Assembly: GCA_023052935.1 (NCBI GenBank)
Contig: CM041295.1
Coordinates: 164,505,366 to 164,569,365, forward strand
Length of the DNA: 64,000 nt
Direction of reading: 5' to 3'
Source of the DNA: Piezodorus guildinii
Taxonomy: Eukaryota > Arthropoda > Insecta > Hemiptera > Pentatomidae
Positions within the stretch are counted from its first letter, which is position 1. Every line of letters starts with the position of its first letter. Position numbers and translations under genes: made by a program. The notes beneath the pieces were generated by a model. The model had not been told where the DNA came from, did not search any database, and saw only the letters and a program-made list of their open reading frames with translations. Below, in pieces: positions 36,236 through 46,623 of the stretch.

Positions 36236-36538
36236 GCGCATTTAAAATTAATAGTTAAAATAAAAAGTTAAAATTAACCTCTAATGATAATATTTTCGCC
36301 CGCGATTATAAAACTAATATCAAACGGACCCCCGCTAATCCGACTACCAGACCTTGTATCGAAAATGTCTATAAATTAAAGTATCGGTTATACTTATTAT
36401 TATAATCCTGACTAATTATATGTAAAAAGGCCCCTGGGAACATTTAACAAGCCACAAGGGCTAAAAACATAATGTGTAATTAAAATAATCATAAAAACAT
36501 AAAATCATGTTAATTTGATTTTTATTATTTTATTGAAA

Positions 36539-36690
36539 TCGAAAAAGGTTGAATTTGAAATGGAAAAGGTTGAATTTGACTTGGAAAAGGTTAAATTTGA
36601 CTTGGAAAAGGTTGAATTTGACTTGGAAAAGGTTGAATTTGACTTGGAAAAGGTTGAATTTGACTTGGAAAAGGTTGAATTTGAATTGGA
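36539..36690. repeat. 21-bp subterminal repeats, right
   Basis: About seven units of GGTTGAATTTGACTTGGAAA plus one base. Being a multiple of three, the array reads open on the plus strand as KVEFDLE heptads within an 86-codon frame (36515-36775). Most likely not a gene, because the same structure recurs in antisense at 62188-62400 with an unrelated downstream sequence. Confidence 0.92.
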
Positions 36691-36779
36691 AATGCTATAT
36701 ATAAATACATTGTGCCCTAAATACGGTAATTGTTCTTATTTTAACGTTATGAAGATAAATAACAGTCACTATTAACCAA

Positions 36780-37200
36780 AAAATGGTATTATTTGAAGAC
36801 GATTCTTTCTTTTATAATACCAAACTAGGCCTATACCAGATGCAAAAAAAGTTTGCCCATTCTAGCTGGTCAGGTTCATCTGGTAGACATGATTCAAAAA
36901 ACACGTTTTAAGGACCAAAATTTTGTATTATTTGAAGACGTTTCTTTCTTTTCTAATATCACACTAGGTCTTCACCTGATGCAAAAAAAAAACTCTGCCC
37001 ATCGTAGGTGGTCGGATCCGCAGAGCAGATAAAATCCAGAAACACGGTTTAAGGACCAAAATTTTGGATTAACTGAAGACGTTTCTTTCTTTTCGAATAT
37101 CAAACTAGGTCATTACCTGATACAAAAAAACTTTGTCTGCCCATCGTAGGTGGTCGGAATCATGTAGCAGACAAGCTCCAAACAATAACCATTGAGACTT
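36780..37200. repeat. 142-bp-type repeats, left arm
   Basis: Three to four units with TATTATTTGAAGACG, TTTCTTTCTTTT, GCCCATCGTAGGTGGTCGG and GGACCAAAATTTT. Inverted relative to 50110-50760. Confidence 0.88.
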
Positions 37201-37369
37201 TTATAATGGTTGTTTTGGTAGAACCGGGGTTTGATATTGGTAGAGATAAAGTTGAAAGTCTGTAAATTCTAGGAATCAATATGTGTTCCAAATTACTTCC
37301 AAATTGATCTAGTTTTGTTTTTGGAATAGGTGGGAAGAAGCTATAACGTAATTGCCACAACTTAATGTA

Positions 37370-39300
37370 TTATTACATGGACAAAGATATCTCGGTACCT
37401 ATAATACCTACAAGAATATATCAGCTCTCGAATTGAAGCTTTTTTAATGTCCATTAATGTATATTATAAGGAGTATTTACGTATAATCAGTGGTTTCTGT
37501 GATATTCACAATATATCTCACAATATATATAGATATATCTCGGTACCTATGATACCTATAGGCAGATATCAGGTCTTATATTAAAGCTTATTAGATGTTT
37601 GTTAATTTTTATTATTATAAGTATTATGGTAAAATGAGCGGTTTCTATGATATCAAGCTGAACACTGTTAAAAGTCGATCAGTTCCTTTGTTTAAGACAC
37701 AATGAATTATATGGACAAAGATATCTCGGTACCTATAATACTTACAGACATATATCAGCTCTCTAATTGAAGCTTTTTTAATGTCCATTAATGCATATTA
37801 TAAGGAATATTTTCGTATGATGAGTAGTTTCTGTGATATTCACCTTAATAACGCTAAAATAAGAACAATTTTCGTATTTGGAAAACAATGTATCATATAG
37901 ACAAAGATATCTCGGTGCCTATAATACCTATAGGCATATATCAGCTCTCTAATTGGAGCTTTTTTAATGTATAATATAAGGAGTATTTTCGTATAATGAG
38001 TGGTTTCTGTGATATTCACCTTAATAACGCTAAAATAAGAACAATTTTCGTATTTGGAACACAATGTATCATATGGACAAAGATATCTCGGTACCTATAA
38101 TACCTACAGGCATATAAAAGCTCTCAAATTGAAACTTTTTTTTGGTCCATTAATGTATATTATAAGTAGTATTTTCATATAATGAGTAGTTTCTGTGATA
38201 TTCACCTTAATAACGCTAAAATAAGAACAATTTTCGTATTTGCAAAACAATGTGTCATATGGACAAAGATCTCTCGGTGCCTATAATACCTATAGGCATA
38301 TATTAGCTCTCTAATTGAAGCTTTTTTAATGTCCATTAATGTATATAATAAGGAGTATTTTCGTATAATGTGTGGTTTCTGTGATATTCACAATATATCT
38401 CACAATATATATAGATATATCTCGGTACCTATAATACCTATAGGCATATATCAGGTCTTATATTAAAGCTTATTAGATGTTTGTTAATTTTTATTATTAT
38501 AAGTATTATGGTAAAATGAGCGGTTTCTATGATATCGGGCTGAACACTGTTAAAAGTCGATCAATTCCTTTTTTTAAGACACAATGAATTATATGGACAA
38601 AGATATCTCGGTACCTATAATACCTACAGCCATATATCAGCTCTCGAATTGAAGTTTATTAGATGTTAGTTAATTTTTATTAGTATAAGTATTATGGTAA
38701 AATGAGCGGTTTCTATGATATCGAGCTGAACACTGTTAAAAGTTGTTCAGTTCCTTTGTTTAAGACACATGAATTATATGGACAAAGATATCTCAGCCCA
38801 ATATAACCAAAACCGAAAATTTTACCAAAAAACTCATGAGAACTAAAATTAAAAGAATCTAATAAGGTTCCTAATAGGTTCGTTTTAGAACTGATAGGCG
38901 TCTGTAGGTCTTATATTTGCTCTTATAATACATTGTGCTCTAAATACGATAATTGATCTAATATTAACGTTATGAAGATAAATATCACAGAAACCACTCA
39001 CTATGCGAAAATACTAATTATAATATACATTGATGGTTATTGAATAAGCTTCAATTCGAGAGCTGATAGATGTCTGTAGCACTTTTAGGTACCGAGGTAT
39101 CTTTGTCCATATAATACATGGTGCCTTAAACAAAGTGATTGATCGACTTTTACCAGTGTTTAGGCGGATATCATAGAAACCATCAATTTTACCAAAATAC
39201 TCATAATAATAAAAATTAACAAGCATCTAATAATCTTTAATATAAATGGTGATAGACGTCTGTTGTTCTCATAGGTATTGAGATATCTTTGTATATATAA
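37370..39300. repeat. 185-bp-type tandem repeats, left arm
   Basis: About ten to eleven variable units with GGACAAAGATATCTCGGTACC, here cut to its 20-base core GACAAAGATATCTCGGTACC, then TATCAGCTCTC and GGTTTCTGTGATATTCACC. Some units are chimeric between two subtypes. Inverted relative to 48090-49910. Confidence 0.88.
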
Positions 39301-39357
39301 TAGTGAATATAATTAGTTGACCGTTGAGAATTACTGAAGGAATTAGTCCGGGTGGCG

Positions 39358-39645
39358 GTCATTAAATGAAACAACTGAATAGTTTCAACTATTTTATTGT
39401 TTGCCAACGTTTCGACCCCCATTGTGGGTCATCATCAGGGCTAAAAAGATACAAAAAGGATACATTTAAAATAAGATTAAAAATACTATTAAAAAAAAAA
39501 AAAAATAACTATTGCGCTAGAGAATGTCAATATTATAACATAAAAGGAACTAGATGTGTAAAGAAATCAATTAATTAAATTACAATGATAAAGGTATACT
39601 AATGAGAGCTATACAGACCAGATACTGACTAAAGATAATGTACAA
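39358..39645 (-). repeat. Hammerhead-containing segment, left copy
   Basis: 288 bp, inverted copy of 46336-46623 and 47763-48048. It follows the 3' untranslated region of the R2-like element on the same strand. It may be a Penelope-type LTR-like repeat or part of the R2-like element's own 3' end. Confidence 0.85.
39409..39438 (-). ncRNA. Hammerhead-ribozyme-like core, left arm
   Basis: On the minus strand: CTGATGA (39438-39432), stem II GACCC...GGGTC, then GAAAC (39413-39409). Identical to the two cores in the right arm. Only the core and stem II were verified by eye. Confidence 0.5.
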
Positions 39646-39948
39646 GGAGGAGGAGGAAATTCCAATTTGGATCTGCTGCTCAACTTCGCTGAGTTGCTAC
39701 AGTACACAGCATACCCCATCAATCCCGAAGACAATCTTAAAGAAGAAGAAAGATAGAGAGAGATTCCGCCAAATAGGAAATACATATATTTTACTAATTT
39801 TGAAATCGATCATGGACATCCGAAAATCCAGACCAGCCTCAATGTATATGGTGATGCAGGATTCCCAGTGAGTCTAAGATTATGGTCTCCGCCATGTTTT
39901 GCATCTCATTTCTTCCGAGTCCATAGTTCTCTAAAAATAATGCAGTGG
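39646..39948 (-). other. 3' untranslated region of the R2-like element
   Basis: Runs from the stop codon at 39949 to the junction with the hammerhead-containing segment. The same sequence is present in inverted orientation at 47460-47762. Confidence 0.7.
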
Positions 39949-42900
39949 CTACTGGGATGGTTCCTCTGCTTCCGAACCAAGTCCCACGACTTTAAATTCC
40001 CTTTCGCCGAACTCTTCACAAAATTTTTCCCTCAGGTATGGAATACATTTTGTATAAATGTTCTCTTTCTCCTCTTGAATCCTCTTGCCTTGGTCCTGGT
40101 CATTTGTTTCATATCTGATACTGTCCACTATCAGTGCTTCATTTTTCGTGGCATTAAACGCTAAGATATCCACAAATCTTGTCGACCCATCGGTATCAAG
40201 GCAAAAAACTTCCTGAAAACATTTATACTTTTTCACTTCCAAAAGTTCTGCTATTTCTTTCTTTATGCGGTTGTGCCGGCGGGTAACGAGAAGCATGTTA
40301 TGTGGACATTTTCCCAACACATGTGAAGGGGTTTCTAACTCTCGACCGCATCTGCGGCAGAGGGGTCCAACAGCCTCGTTACCCTGGCATCTTGATCCAG
40401 GGACTCCACGAAGTGGTGCGTAGTTTATGTTCAATTTGAGTGCGTTGGTCCACTCTGATCCTGTTAACATCATTCGATCGAACATAAACGTGTTTACGCT
40501 CGGGTTGGCTTTAAAATGGACCACGCCTACACCCTGCCACTTGCACTGGCTCCACTCCTCAAAAGACTTTTCCCTCAAGAACTGTCTCACACTCTTTACC
40601 GTGAGAGGGGCCTTCATAGCATTTCCCTCAATCCGCAGTAGTTCGCTGCACTCGCGGATCTCCTCCGTTAAGTTGAAAATATTTTGAAACAGGGCGTCTG
40701 TTACTCCGGCCAATCTTTGAGAAATCGCCCAATGCTGAAGAGGAGCTTCCCATTGACAACGCAGAAGCCCAAGACCCCTGTATCGTCGCGGCGAGTACAG
40801 CATAGTAGAGCAGGAGTTGGCTGGCAATCCTATGATAGCCTTTATACATCTTCGAATTATGACATCGATTGCCTCTAACAAAGATGGGCGCAGTTTTGTT
40901 AGTGGTGCAGTCTGCAGTGGGTATATCACGGAAGGAAAAACATATCTATTTGCATTGTTTATTTTTTGGTCAGGCTTTAGGAGATTAGAATTTCAAGCTT
41001 TTCCATATCTCGATTCAGCCTACCGACGGATTCCTCATCAAATTCTAATTCCCCCGAAAATCTACAACCCAGGTATTTGATGAAATCTTTATCTTGAATA
41101 GAATGGATTTCCTCTCCCGTATCCAAACAAAACTTTGACCCAACCAACTTTCCATTTTTCAAGATTATACCTGTGCTTTTGTTTGCATTAACAGATAATC
41201 CTAGCTCTCCAAGTATTCTACGGACGCAGTTGATGGCTCTCTCTCCAGATTCCACATTGTGACAGGTCACGGCTTGATCATCCGCAAAACCTGTGAGTAA
41301 AACAGAGTCGTGGTTTGGAAGTAATTTGTATCCATACTCATTAGCTACCTTTGGATCACAGAGCTCGGTGTATATAGAATCTATACTTAGATTAAACAAC
41401 GCCGGTGAAAGCGGCCCACCCTGAGGTACTCCCCTCAAAACATGGATACCGTTTGTTTCATTGATCCCAAGATTGATCTTTATCGTGTTTTTACACAATA
41501 GGCCCTCAATCGCTTTTCTTAAATCGCTCGAAACTCCTCTCGACTCCAAAGATCTCAAGATATGGCCGTGTCCGATGTTATCAAATGCTCCAGTCACATC
41601 TAAGAACGCGACTGCCGCGTCTTCTTGTTTATTTTTTGCATCCCTGAGAATAGCATCAATTATTCTGGCATTGACATGACACCCCGGTTGGCCAATAATG
41701 AAACCTCTCTGGCTTGGGTGAAATGAAATTTGCTTTCGAAGCTCGAAGTCAAGAACCTTTTCAACGATACGCCTCACGATGGGATAAATTGTAATCGGTC
41801 TCCAAGAGGATATATCCTTGCTATCCCCTTTTCCTTTATAAATTAAAACTGTTCGTCCACAGCGGAGAATTTCGGGGACGTGTCCGAATTTCAGGATTGT
41901 TTCTACAATTGTTTTCATTATATGTGCGATTCCTATTTTCCTTATTGTTCTTATAAGAACTCCATCTGGACCGGCTGATGTGTCCAAAGATATATTTTTT
42001 ATTACCCTGTGTACTGTTTTCAAATCAATTGATTGCACGTTAGGAATACCTGGTGATGAAGGGTAGTCTTCTTTTTCGTTATCATTTTTTATCTCAAAAA
42101 GTGATTTGAAATGATCCTCAACCTGCAGGTGATTAGATGGGTAATTAAAATAAGAGCTTATGTATTAAACCTGAATTACAAACATTTCATGAAAACAAAT
42201 AATAAATGTAGTTTGTGCAATACAAATGAAACAGAAGATCTTTTTCACTTCTTGGCTGCCTGTCCGATTCTTACTGAGTTCAGAAAAAAATATTTTAATT
42301 CTAAAAATTTAACGTGGGATCAAGTTTTAGAGTTGATAAATGGAAAAGATTGGCTGGCATTAGTTAATTTCTCCAGATCGGCTTTTTCTTATAGAATGTT
42401 ACTAACGAGAGAATTTAACTATTAGTGAATTTGTTAAATTAAATTTAACTAATTGTAAATTTGACTATTTGTGAATTAATTTTAGTAAATAAATAGCATG
42501 GGAAGTGTTTGTTTCTTATTTTGTTATTGATTATTTATATTGATAGATTAAGGATTAATTTTGTTAATAAACACAGACTCCACGGACGGTCAACAGACCA
42601 TGTAGTGTGTCTGATTTTTATTATTGTATTTCGTAATTTGTAATTTGTTTATTTTATTTTTATTTGCTTATTGGCTATTTGATGTACTTAATTTTGAAAA
42701 ATAAAAACAGACTTTTCTATCTATCTATCTATCTATCTGATCCTCAACCTTCTCAATGGCGATGGGACACTGCTTTGGGCGATTTTCATTCATTACACTC
42801 TGAACCACTTTCTTCCTGCAGTTGTAGTATTTGTATTGGGCCAGGTCGTATTCGTATTGTTCGCGCCTCCTTTCCCTTGCGGCCTTGTTGGATCTTTGAG

Positions 42901-43291
42901 GATTGCTAGCCTTTCGTTCACCCTTCCCCCCCATCGCAAGCTTTTTCGTTTTACGCATTTGGTAAAAACGTACTGCTGGATGTTTTGGACCTGGGAGAGT
43001 TTTATTAGCTTCTCTTAGAAAACAATGAAAGTTCCTCATGTTTTTATCAAAATTTTCAGAATTGAAAGGAGCCTTAAGCAGATCTTTAATTGTGTCCGCC
43101 CACTTTTTAACATCTAACCCAATGTTGTTCTCAGTTGAACTTTGGACCTTTTCACTTTCATTCTTCCTTTCTATCCTTCCCAACTTAATCCTATTCGCTT
43201 CTATCGGGTGCTTCTTTGATGTATGAATTACAAGCCCACGAATACTCTTAAATGATTGATGGCAAATCGAACAAGAGTAGTCGTGTGGCAA
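39949..43291 (-). pseudogene. R2-like LINE: zinc finger, reverse transcriptase, restriction-like endonuclease
   Basis: One ORF of the R2/R4 type. A single C2H2 finger (CSICHQSFKS...HTSKKH) lies at 43215-43280, followed by a basic region. The reverse transcriptase has VAFLDVTGAFDNIGHGH (A), GVPQGGPLSPALFNL (B) and GFADDQAV (C). The C-terminal part has the CCHC motif CRRCGRELETPSHVLGKC and a PD-(D/E)XK-like stretch FVDILAFN...IVDSIRYE, the site-specific nicking nuclease of this class. It is broken by a 613-bp LINE insertion (42125-42737) after EKVED and by one frame change near 40978. It is not in 28S rDNA, the usual R2 site. Confidence 0.85.
42125..42737 (+). mobile_element. 5'-truncated LINE fragment inserted in the R2-like ORF
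   Basis: TGATCCTCAACCT is present at 42112-42124 and 42738-42750, a 13-bp target duplication. The insert encodes the end of a LINE ORF2 up to a stop at 42425, including the cysteine motif CSLCNTNETEDLFHFLAACP, then a 3' untranslated region ending in a (TCTA)n tail (42717-42737). The clade is uncertain; the microsatellite tail and C-terminal CCHC exclude the Jockey family seen elsewhere here. Confidence 0.88.
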
Positions 43292-43635
43292 GAGTTATCT
43301 TTTGTTAAACATTGCTGTTTAGTATCCAAATCTTCATCGTTTTTATGTGAGCCCTCTTGAATACAATTTTCTGAGCTACGATTACCGTCATTGTCTTTTT
43401 CATGTGACTCCATAATCATTGTCGGGTCTCGTATGAAAAGCTCACTGTCGACCACAGTTTTTCCAGAAAAAATGCCGGTATTTTCCTCCCATTCAACGGA
43501 CACAATTCGGTAGTTATTCTTATCACTCTTTTATATATTAGTAATAAAGGCCTCTTGAAGTAACCCGCATGTTCTTCGAATCCATACTTGCTGGCCAACA
43601 TCTATATTTCTCCCAGTTCCGGATATATCTTCCAT
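43292..43635 (-). pseudogene. N-terminal extension of the R2-like ORF, kinesin-13-like
   Basis: From an ATG at 43635 the minus strand reads DVGQQVWIRRTCGLLQEAF, a stop (43533-43531), then YRIVSVEWEENTGIFSGKTV and an acidic stretch leading to the zinc finger after a frame change near 43295. The order VGQ-V-I-RT-G ... VSVEW-E-G-GK-V resembles the N-terminal domain of kinesin-13 (KIF2/Klp10A) proteins. No motor domain is present. Whether it belongs to the R2-like ORF or is a captured host fragment is unresolved. The similarity was judged from memory of the family pattern. Confidence 0.45.
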
Positions 43636-43639
43636 TTTG

Positions 43640-44285
43640 TTATTTAAGACTAGTTCAACAACTTAGTACCCAACATATAACATCAATATTGGCAAAATTT
43701 AGACTTACTCCTCTATCCCTACAAAAAGCGAAAAAAAAAAAGAAGAAAAAAAACAATGACCGCTTTTATATAGCCATTCCATTAAGAAATTCAAAAGATC
43801 ATAACATTATTCATATCTATAAAATTACTTGCTCAAACATTGATAAAGGCTAAAAAACATAAATGGTAAAACGTAAAATTATTAGAACAAAATATGCAAT
43901 TAATATTAGGTAAGTAGTTCAAAATAACTCACAGGTCAATGACTTAGATATAAATAGGTAAAATTATATAAATATATCAAGAGTTTATGATTATAAAAAG
44001 ATTAAAAAAAAAAAAAACATAATATTATCACTAAAATGCTAAGAAAATATATTTAATTAGGTCTAAAATATAGTAAGATGTTGAAAAAAGATCATAACAT
44101 TATTTATATCTATAAAATTATTTGTTCAAACATTTATATAGGCTAAAAAAAAAAAAAAAAAAAAGTTAAATCCTAAAATTATTAAAAAACATGCAATTAA
44201 AATTAGTAAATAGTTTAAAATATAGCTTATCGATTATTAGTTGTTATAAATAAGTAAAAGTACATTAAAATAATAATAATAATAA

Positions 44286-44316
<31 letters not shown>

Positions 44317-46000
44317 GATAGTTAAACGTTAAAATCATTAGAGAAAAACATGCAATCAATATTAGGCAAACAGTTTAAAACAACTTATATATTAATAACT
44401 AAGTTGTGTATAGGCATATAAATATAAATATGCCAAGATGTTATGACTAAAATAATATTTAAAAAAAAACCCACCCAAAAATATTATCACGTAAAAGACT
44501 AAGAAAACATATTAGGTCTAAAATATAGTAAGACGTCAAAAAATATAAATCATAGCATGATTCATAGCTATAAAATTATTTGCTCTAACATTTCTAAAGG
44601 CTAAAAAAAAACATAGTTAAATGCTAAAATTATTAGAGAAAAAAAACATGCAATTAAAATTAGTAAATAGTTTAAAATATAGCTTATCGATTATTATTTG
44701 TTATAAATAAGTAAAAGTATATAATTATAATTACATCAACAGTATATGAATATAATAGGATTAAAAAACTACATAATCACGTAGAAAGTCTAAGAAAATA
44801 TATTAAGTTTAAAGTATACTTAGAAGATATTCATATCATATGGCATCCTTTTATATAGAAATCATGCCAACGTGATTCATGTATTAATTGACTTGATCAT
44901 TAATGCAAGGATAAATAAAACATTAGAAAATAAATAGAAATCTAAAGAACGTCCACATTCTAAAATAACTTGACATAATAACAAACAACCGGGTCATTAC
45001 CCGTTTATGCCATTGATAAAAGTGAACATTAAATATGAAATAAAAGTATAAACAAAGGGCTTAGCTGAGTGGGGATGGACCTGTCTCAACCTCCTCCCGA
45101 TAAGAGAACGCCTCCCGGGATCTGAAGCCCAACTTGCCGCTCTTCGTGTGGCCAAGTTCGCGCTCCGAATTTGTTCAAATTTTACACATACGCACTAAAA
45201 CTGTACATTAACTCGTATGTAAATTTCGAAGCCGATAGGACTCTTATTACAGAAGTTCTATTTGACCGACATGGAGACGATGTGACTCCGCCGGCGGAAC
45301 CAGCTCAACTATATATAACAATTATTATATATCAACTATATATAAGAAAAAATTACATGAACATTAATAAAAAAATAAAAAACATTAAAAAAAAATGGAG
45401 TTCAGTGGAGATACGTACCGTCTGGTAGGCGAGTGGAAACTAGGTACAATTTGGTAATAAGGAATATAGGCAGGTAGATAGGAAAGTACGTACAAAAGGT
45501 TGGGTAAAATGGAAAATACGTACCACATTTCTAGACGGGATCTGACAACAATGAGTAAAATTGTAATATTAACATAAAAGGAAGTGTTCAGATTAAACCT
45601 ACAATATTAATAACATCATAACGGTATTAGAAGATGTTTTAACAAGTTGTTGAAGTAAAACAATATAATACAATAGTAAGAATAATAATGTATAAACTAT
45701 ATGTAGTAAGACTGACTACCACCCAACCAACGTTTTAATAATTATTGTACATATATTAAGACAGTAAAATTAACCAAGTGAAAATATTATGAGAAAAAAT
45801 AATAATAAGTAGCAATCATTGACAGATCATATAGTTGATACAAAATAGTAAAATAATTACAAATAGGAATACATTGAATTGTAAAACCATTAAGAATTTA
45901 TTAAGTGCAGACACAAATGAAATAGATACATATATAAAATAAATAAATAAAAAATAAATAAATAAACAAAATTTATAAAATGGGATGGACATGGGAAACT
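43640..46000. other. AT-rich centre of the giant element
   Basis: Mostly A/T-rich. Degenerate long-period repeats occupy 43797-44820, with the landmark TATCTATAAAATTA and GGCTAAAAAA recurring near 43810, 44110 and 44570. A GC-richer block lies at 45055-45310. No coding similarity is seen. Confidence 0.6.
43797..44820. repeat. Degenerate long-period AT-rich repeats
   Basis: Blocks such as GCTAAGAAAATATATT, AAAATATAGTAAGA, TATAAAATTATTTGCTC and GTTTAAAATATAGCTTATCG recur two or three times in the same order at spacings of roughly 300 and 450 bp. Confidence 0.65.
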
Positions 46001-46007
46001 GTATCAC

Positions 46008-46280
46008 TTAAGAGAGTTTAATATATGGCTGTAGGTGGAGGAGATCAGTTTTATGATTGACAGGATTAGATTGGAGATGGATGTGGACGGATTCAGCGAT
46101 GAGTCTTTTTTTATGGTCGGGAACAGAATCTAAAATGGAACAATCTTGAAAGTTAAATGAATGATTAAAAGTTATGGAGTGTTCGGAGAGTTTTGAGGCT
46201 AGAAGGTTTCGAGAGGATACGGAGGATTTATGTTGAGATATGCGGGTTTTTAAGTAGTTTTTGGTTTCACCCACATACAT
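46008..46280 (-). pseudogene. Penelope-like element GIY-YIG endonuclease fragment
   Basis: 90 residues beginning MYVGETKNYLKTRISQHK, the YIG half of a GIY-YIG nuclease, followed by ESVHIHLQSNPVNHKTD. This matches the C-terminal domain of Penelope-like elements. A stop lies a few codons upstream and no reverse transcriptase is seen nearby, so only the last domain survives. It is on the minus strand, opposite to the hammerhead-like cores at 46543 and 47968, which is unexpected for a simple Penelope copy. Confidence 0.72.
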
Positions 46281-46335
46281 TTGCGATGTGTCCTATGTGG
46301 ATGTTTTTTATTTCATGTAATTTATTCTTATATAT

Positions 46336-46623
46336 TTGTACATTATCTTTAGTCAGTATCTGGTCTGTATAGCTCTCATTAGTATACCTTTATCATTGTA
46401 ATTTAATTAATTGATTTCTTTACACATCTAGTTCCTTTTATGTTATAATATTGACATTCTCTAGCGCAATAGTTATTTTTTTTTTTTTTTAATAGTATTT
46501 TTAATCTTATTTTAAATGTATCCTTTTTGTATCTTTTTAGCCCTGATGATGACCCACAATGGGGGTCGAAACGTTGGCAAACAATAAAATAGTTGAAACT
46601 ATTCAGTTGTTTCATTTAATGAC
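46336..46623 (+). repeat. Hammerhead-containing segment, right copy 1
   Basis: Direct repeat of 47763-48048, from TTGTACATTATCTTTAG to TTTCATTTAATGAC. The last three bases (GAC) are shared with the start of the R2-like fragment, giving 3 bp of junction microhomology. Confidence 0.9.
46543..46572 (+). ncRNA. Hammerhead-ribozyme-like core, right copy 1
   Basis: CTGATGA (46543-46549), GACCC...GGGTC pairing as stem II, then GAAAC (46568-46572). Same as 39409-39438 and 47968-47997. Confidence 0.5.

Larger units (their letters stand above)
33351..36697. mobile_element. 3.3-kb nested foldback element
   Basis: Inverted ends start TAGCATTTCC (33351) and finish GGAAATGCTA (36697). TATA lies on both sides (33347-33350 and 36698-36701). 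The arms contain 21-bp repeats, then about 300 bp of unique sequence shared in inverted order (33470-33780 versus 36230-36535), then 109-bp tandem arrays. The arrays are unequal: about 6 units on the left and about 14 on the right. The unpaired centre is only about 34440-34620. No gene is seen. The host sequence on both sides is 185-bp-type repeat of the outer element. Confidence 0.85.

Noticed and set aside
36515..36775. 86-codon frame of KVEFDLE heptads as a small gene
   Set aside because: It is the translation of a 21-bp tandem repeat. The related array at 62188-62400 has the opposite strand relative to the window and a different tail, so coding is not supported.
43569..43853. 94-codon plus-strand frame 43569-43853
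   Set aside because: Half of it is antisense to the kinesin-like segment and the rest is A-rich repeat. No known domain.
43797..44820. AT-rich repeats as a CRISPR-like array
   Set aside because: Repeats are long, degenerate and irregularly spaced, and the window is eukaryotic.
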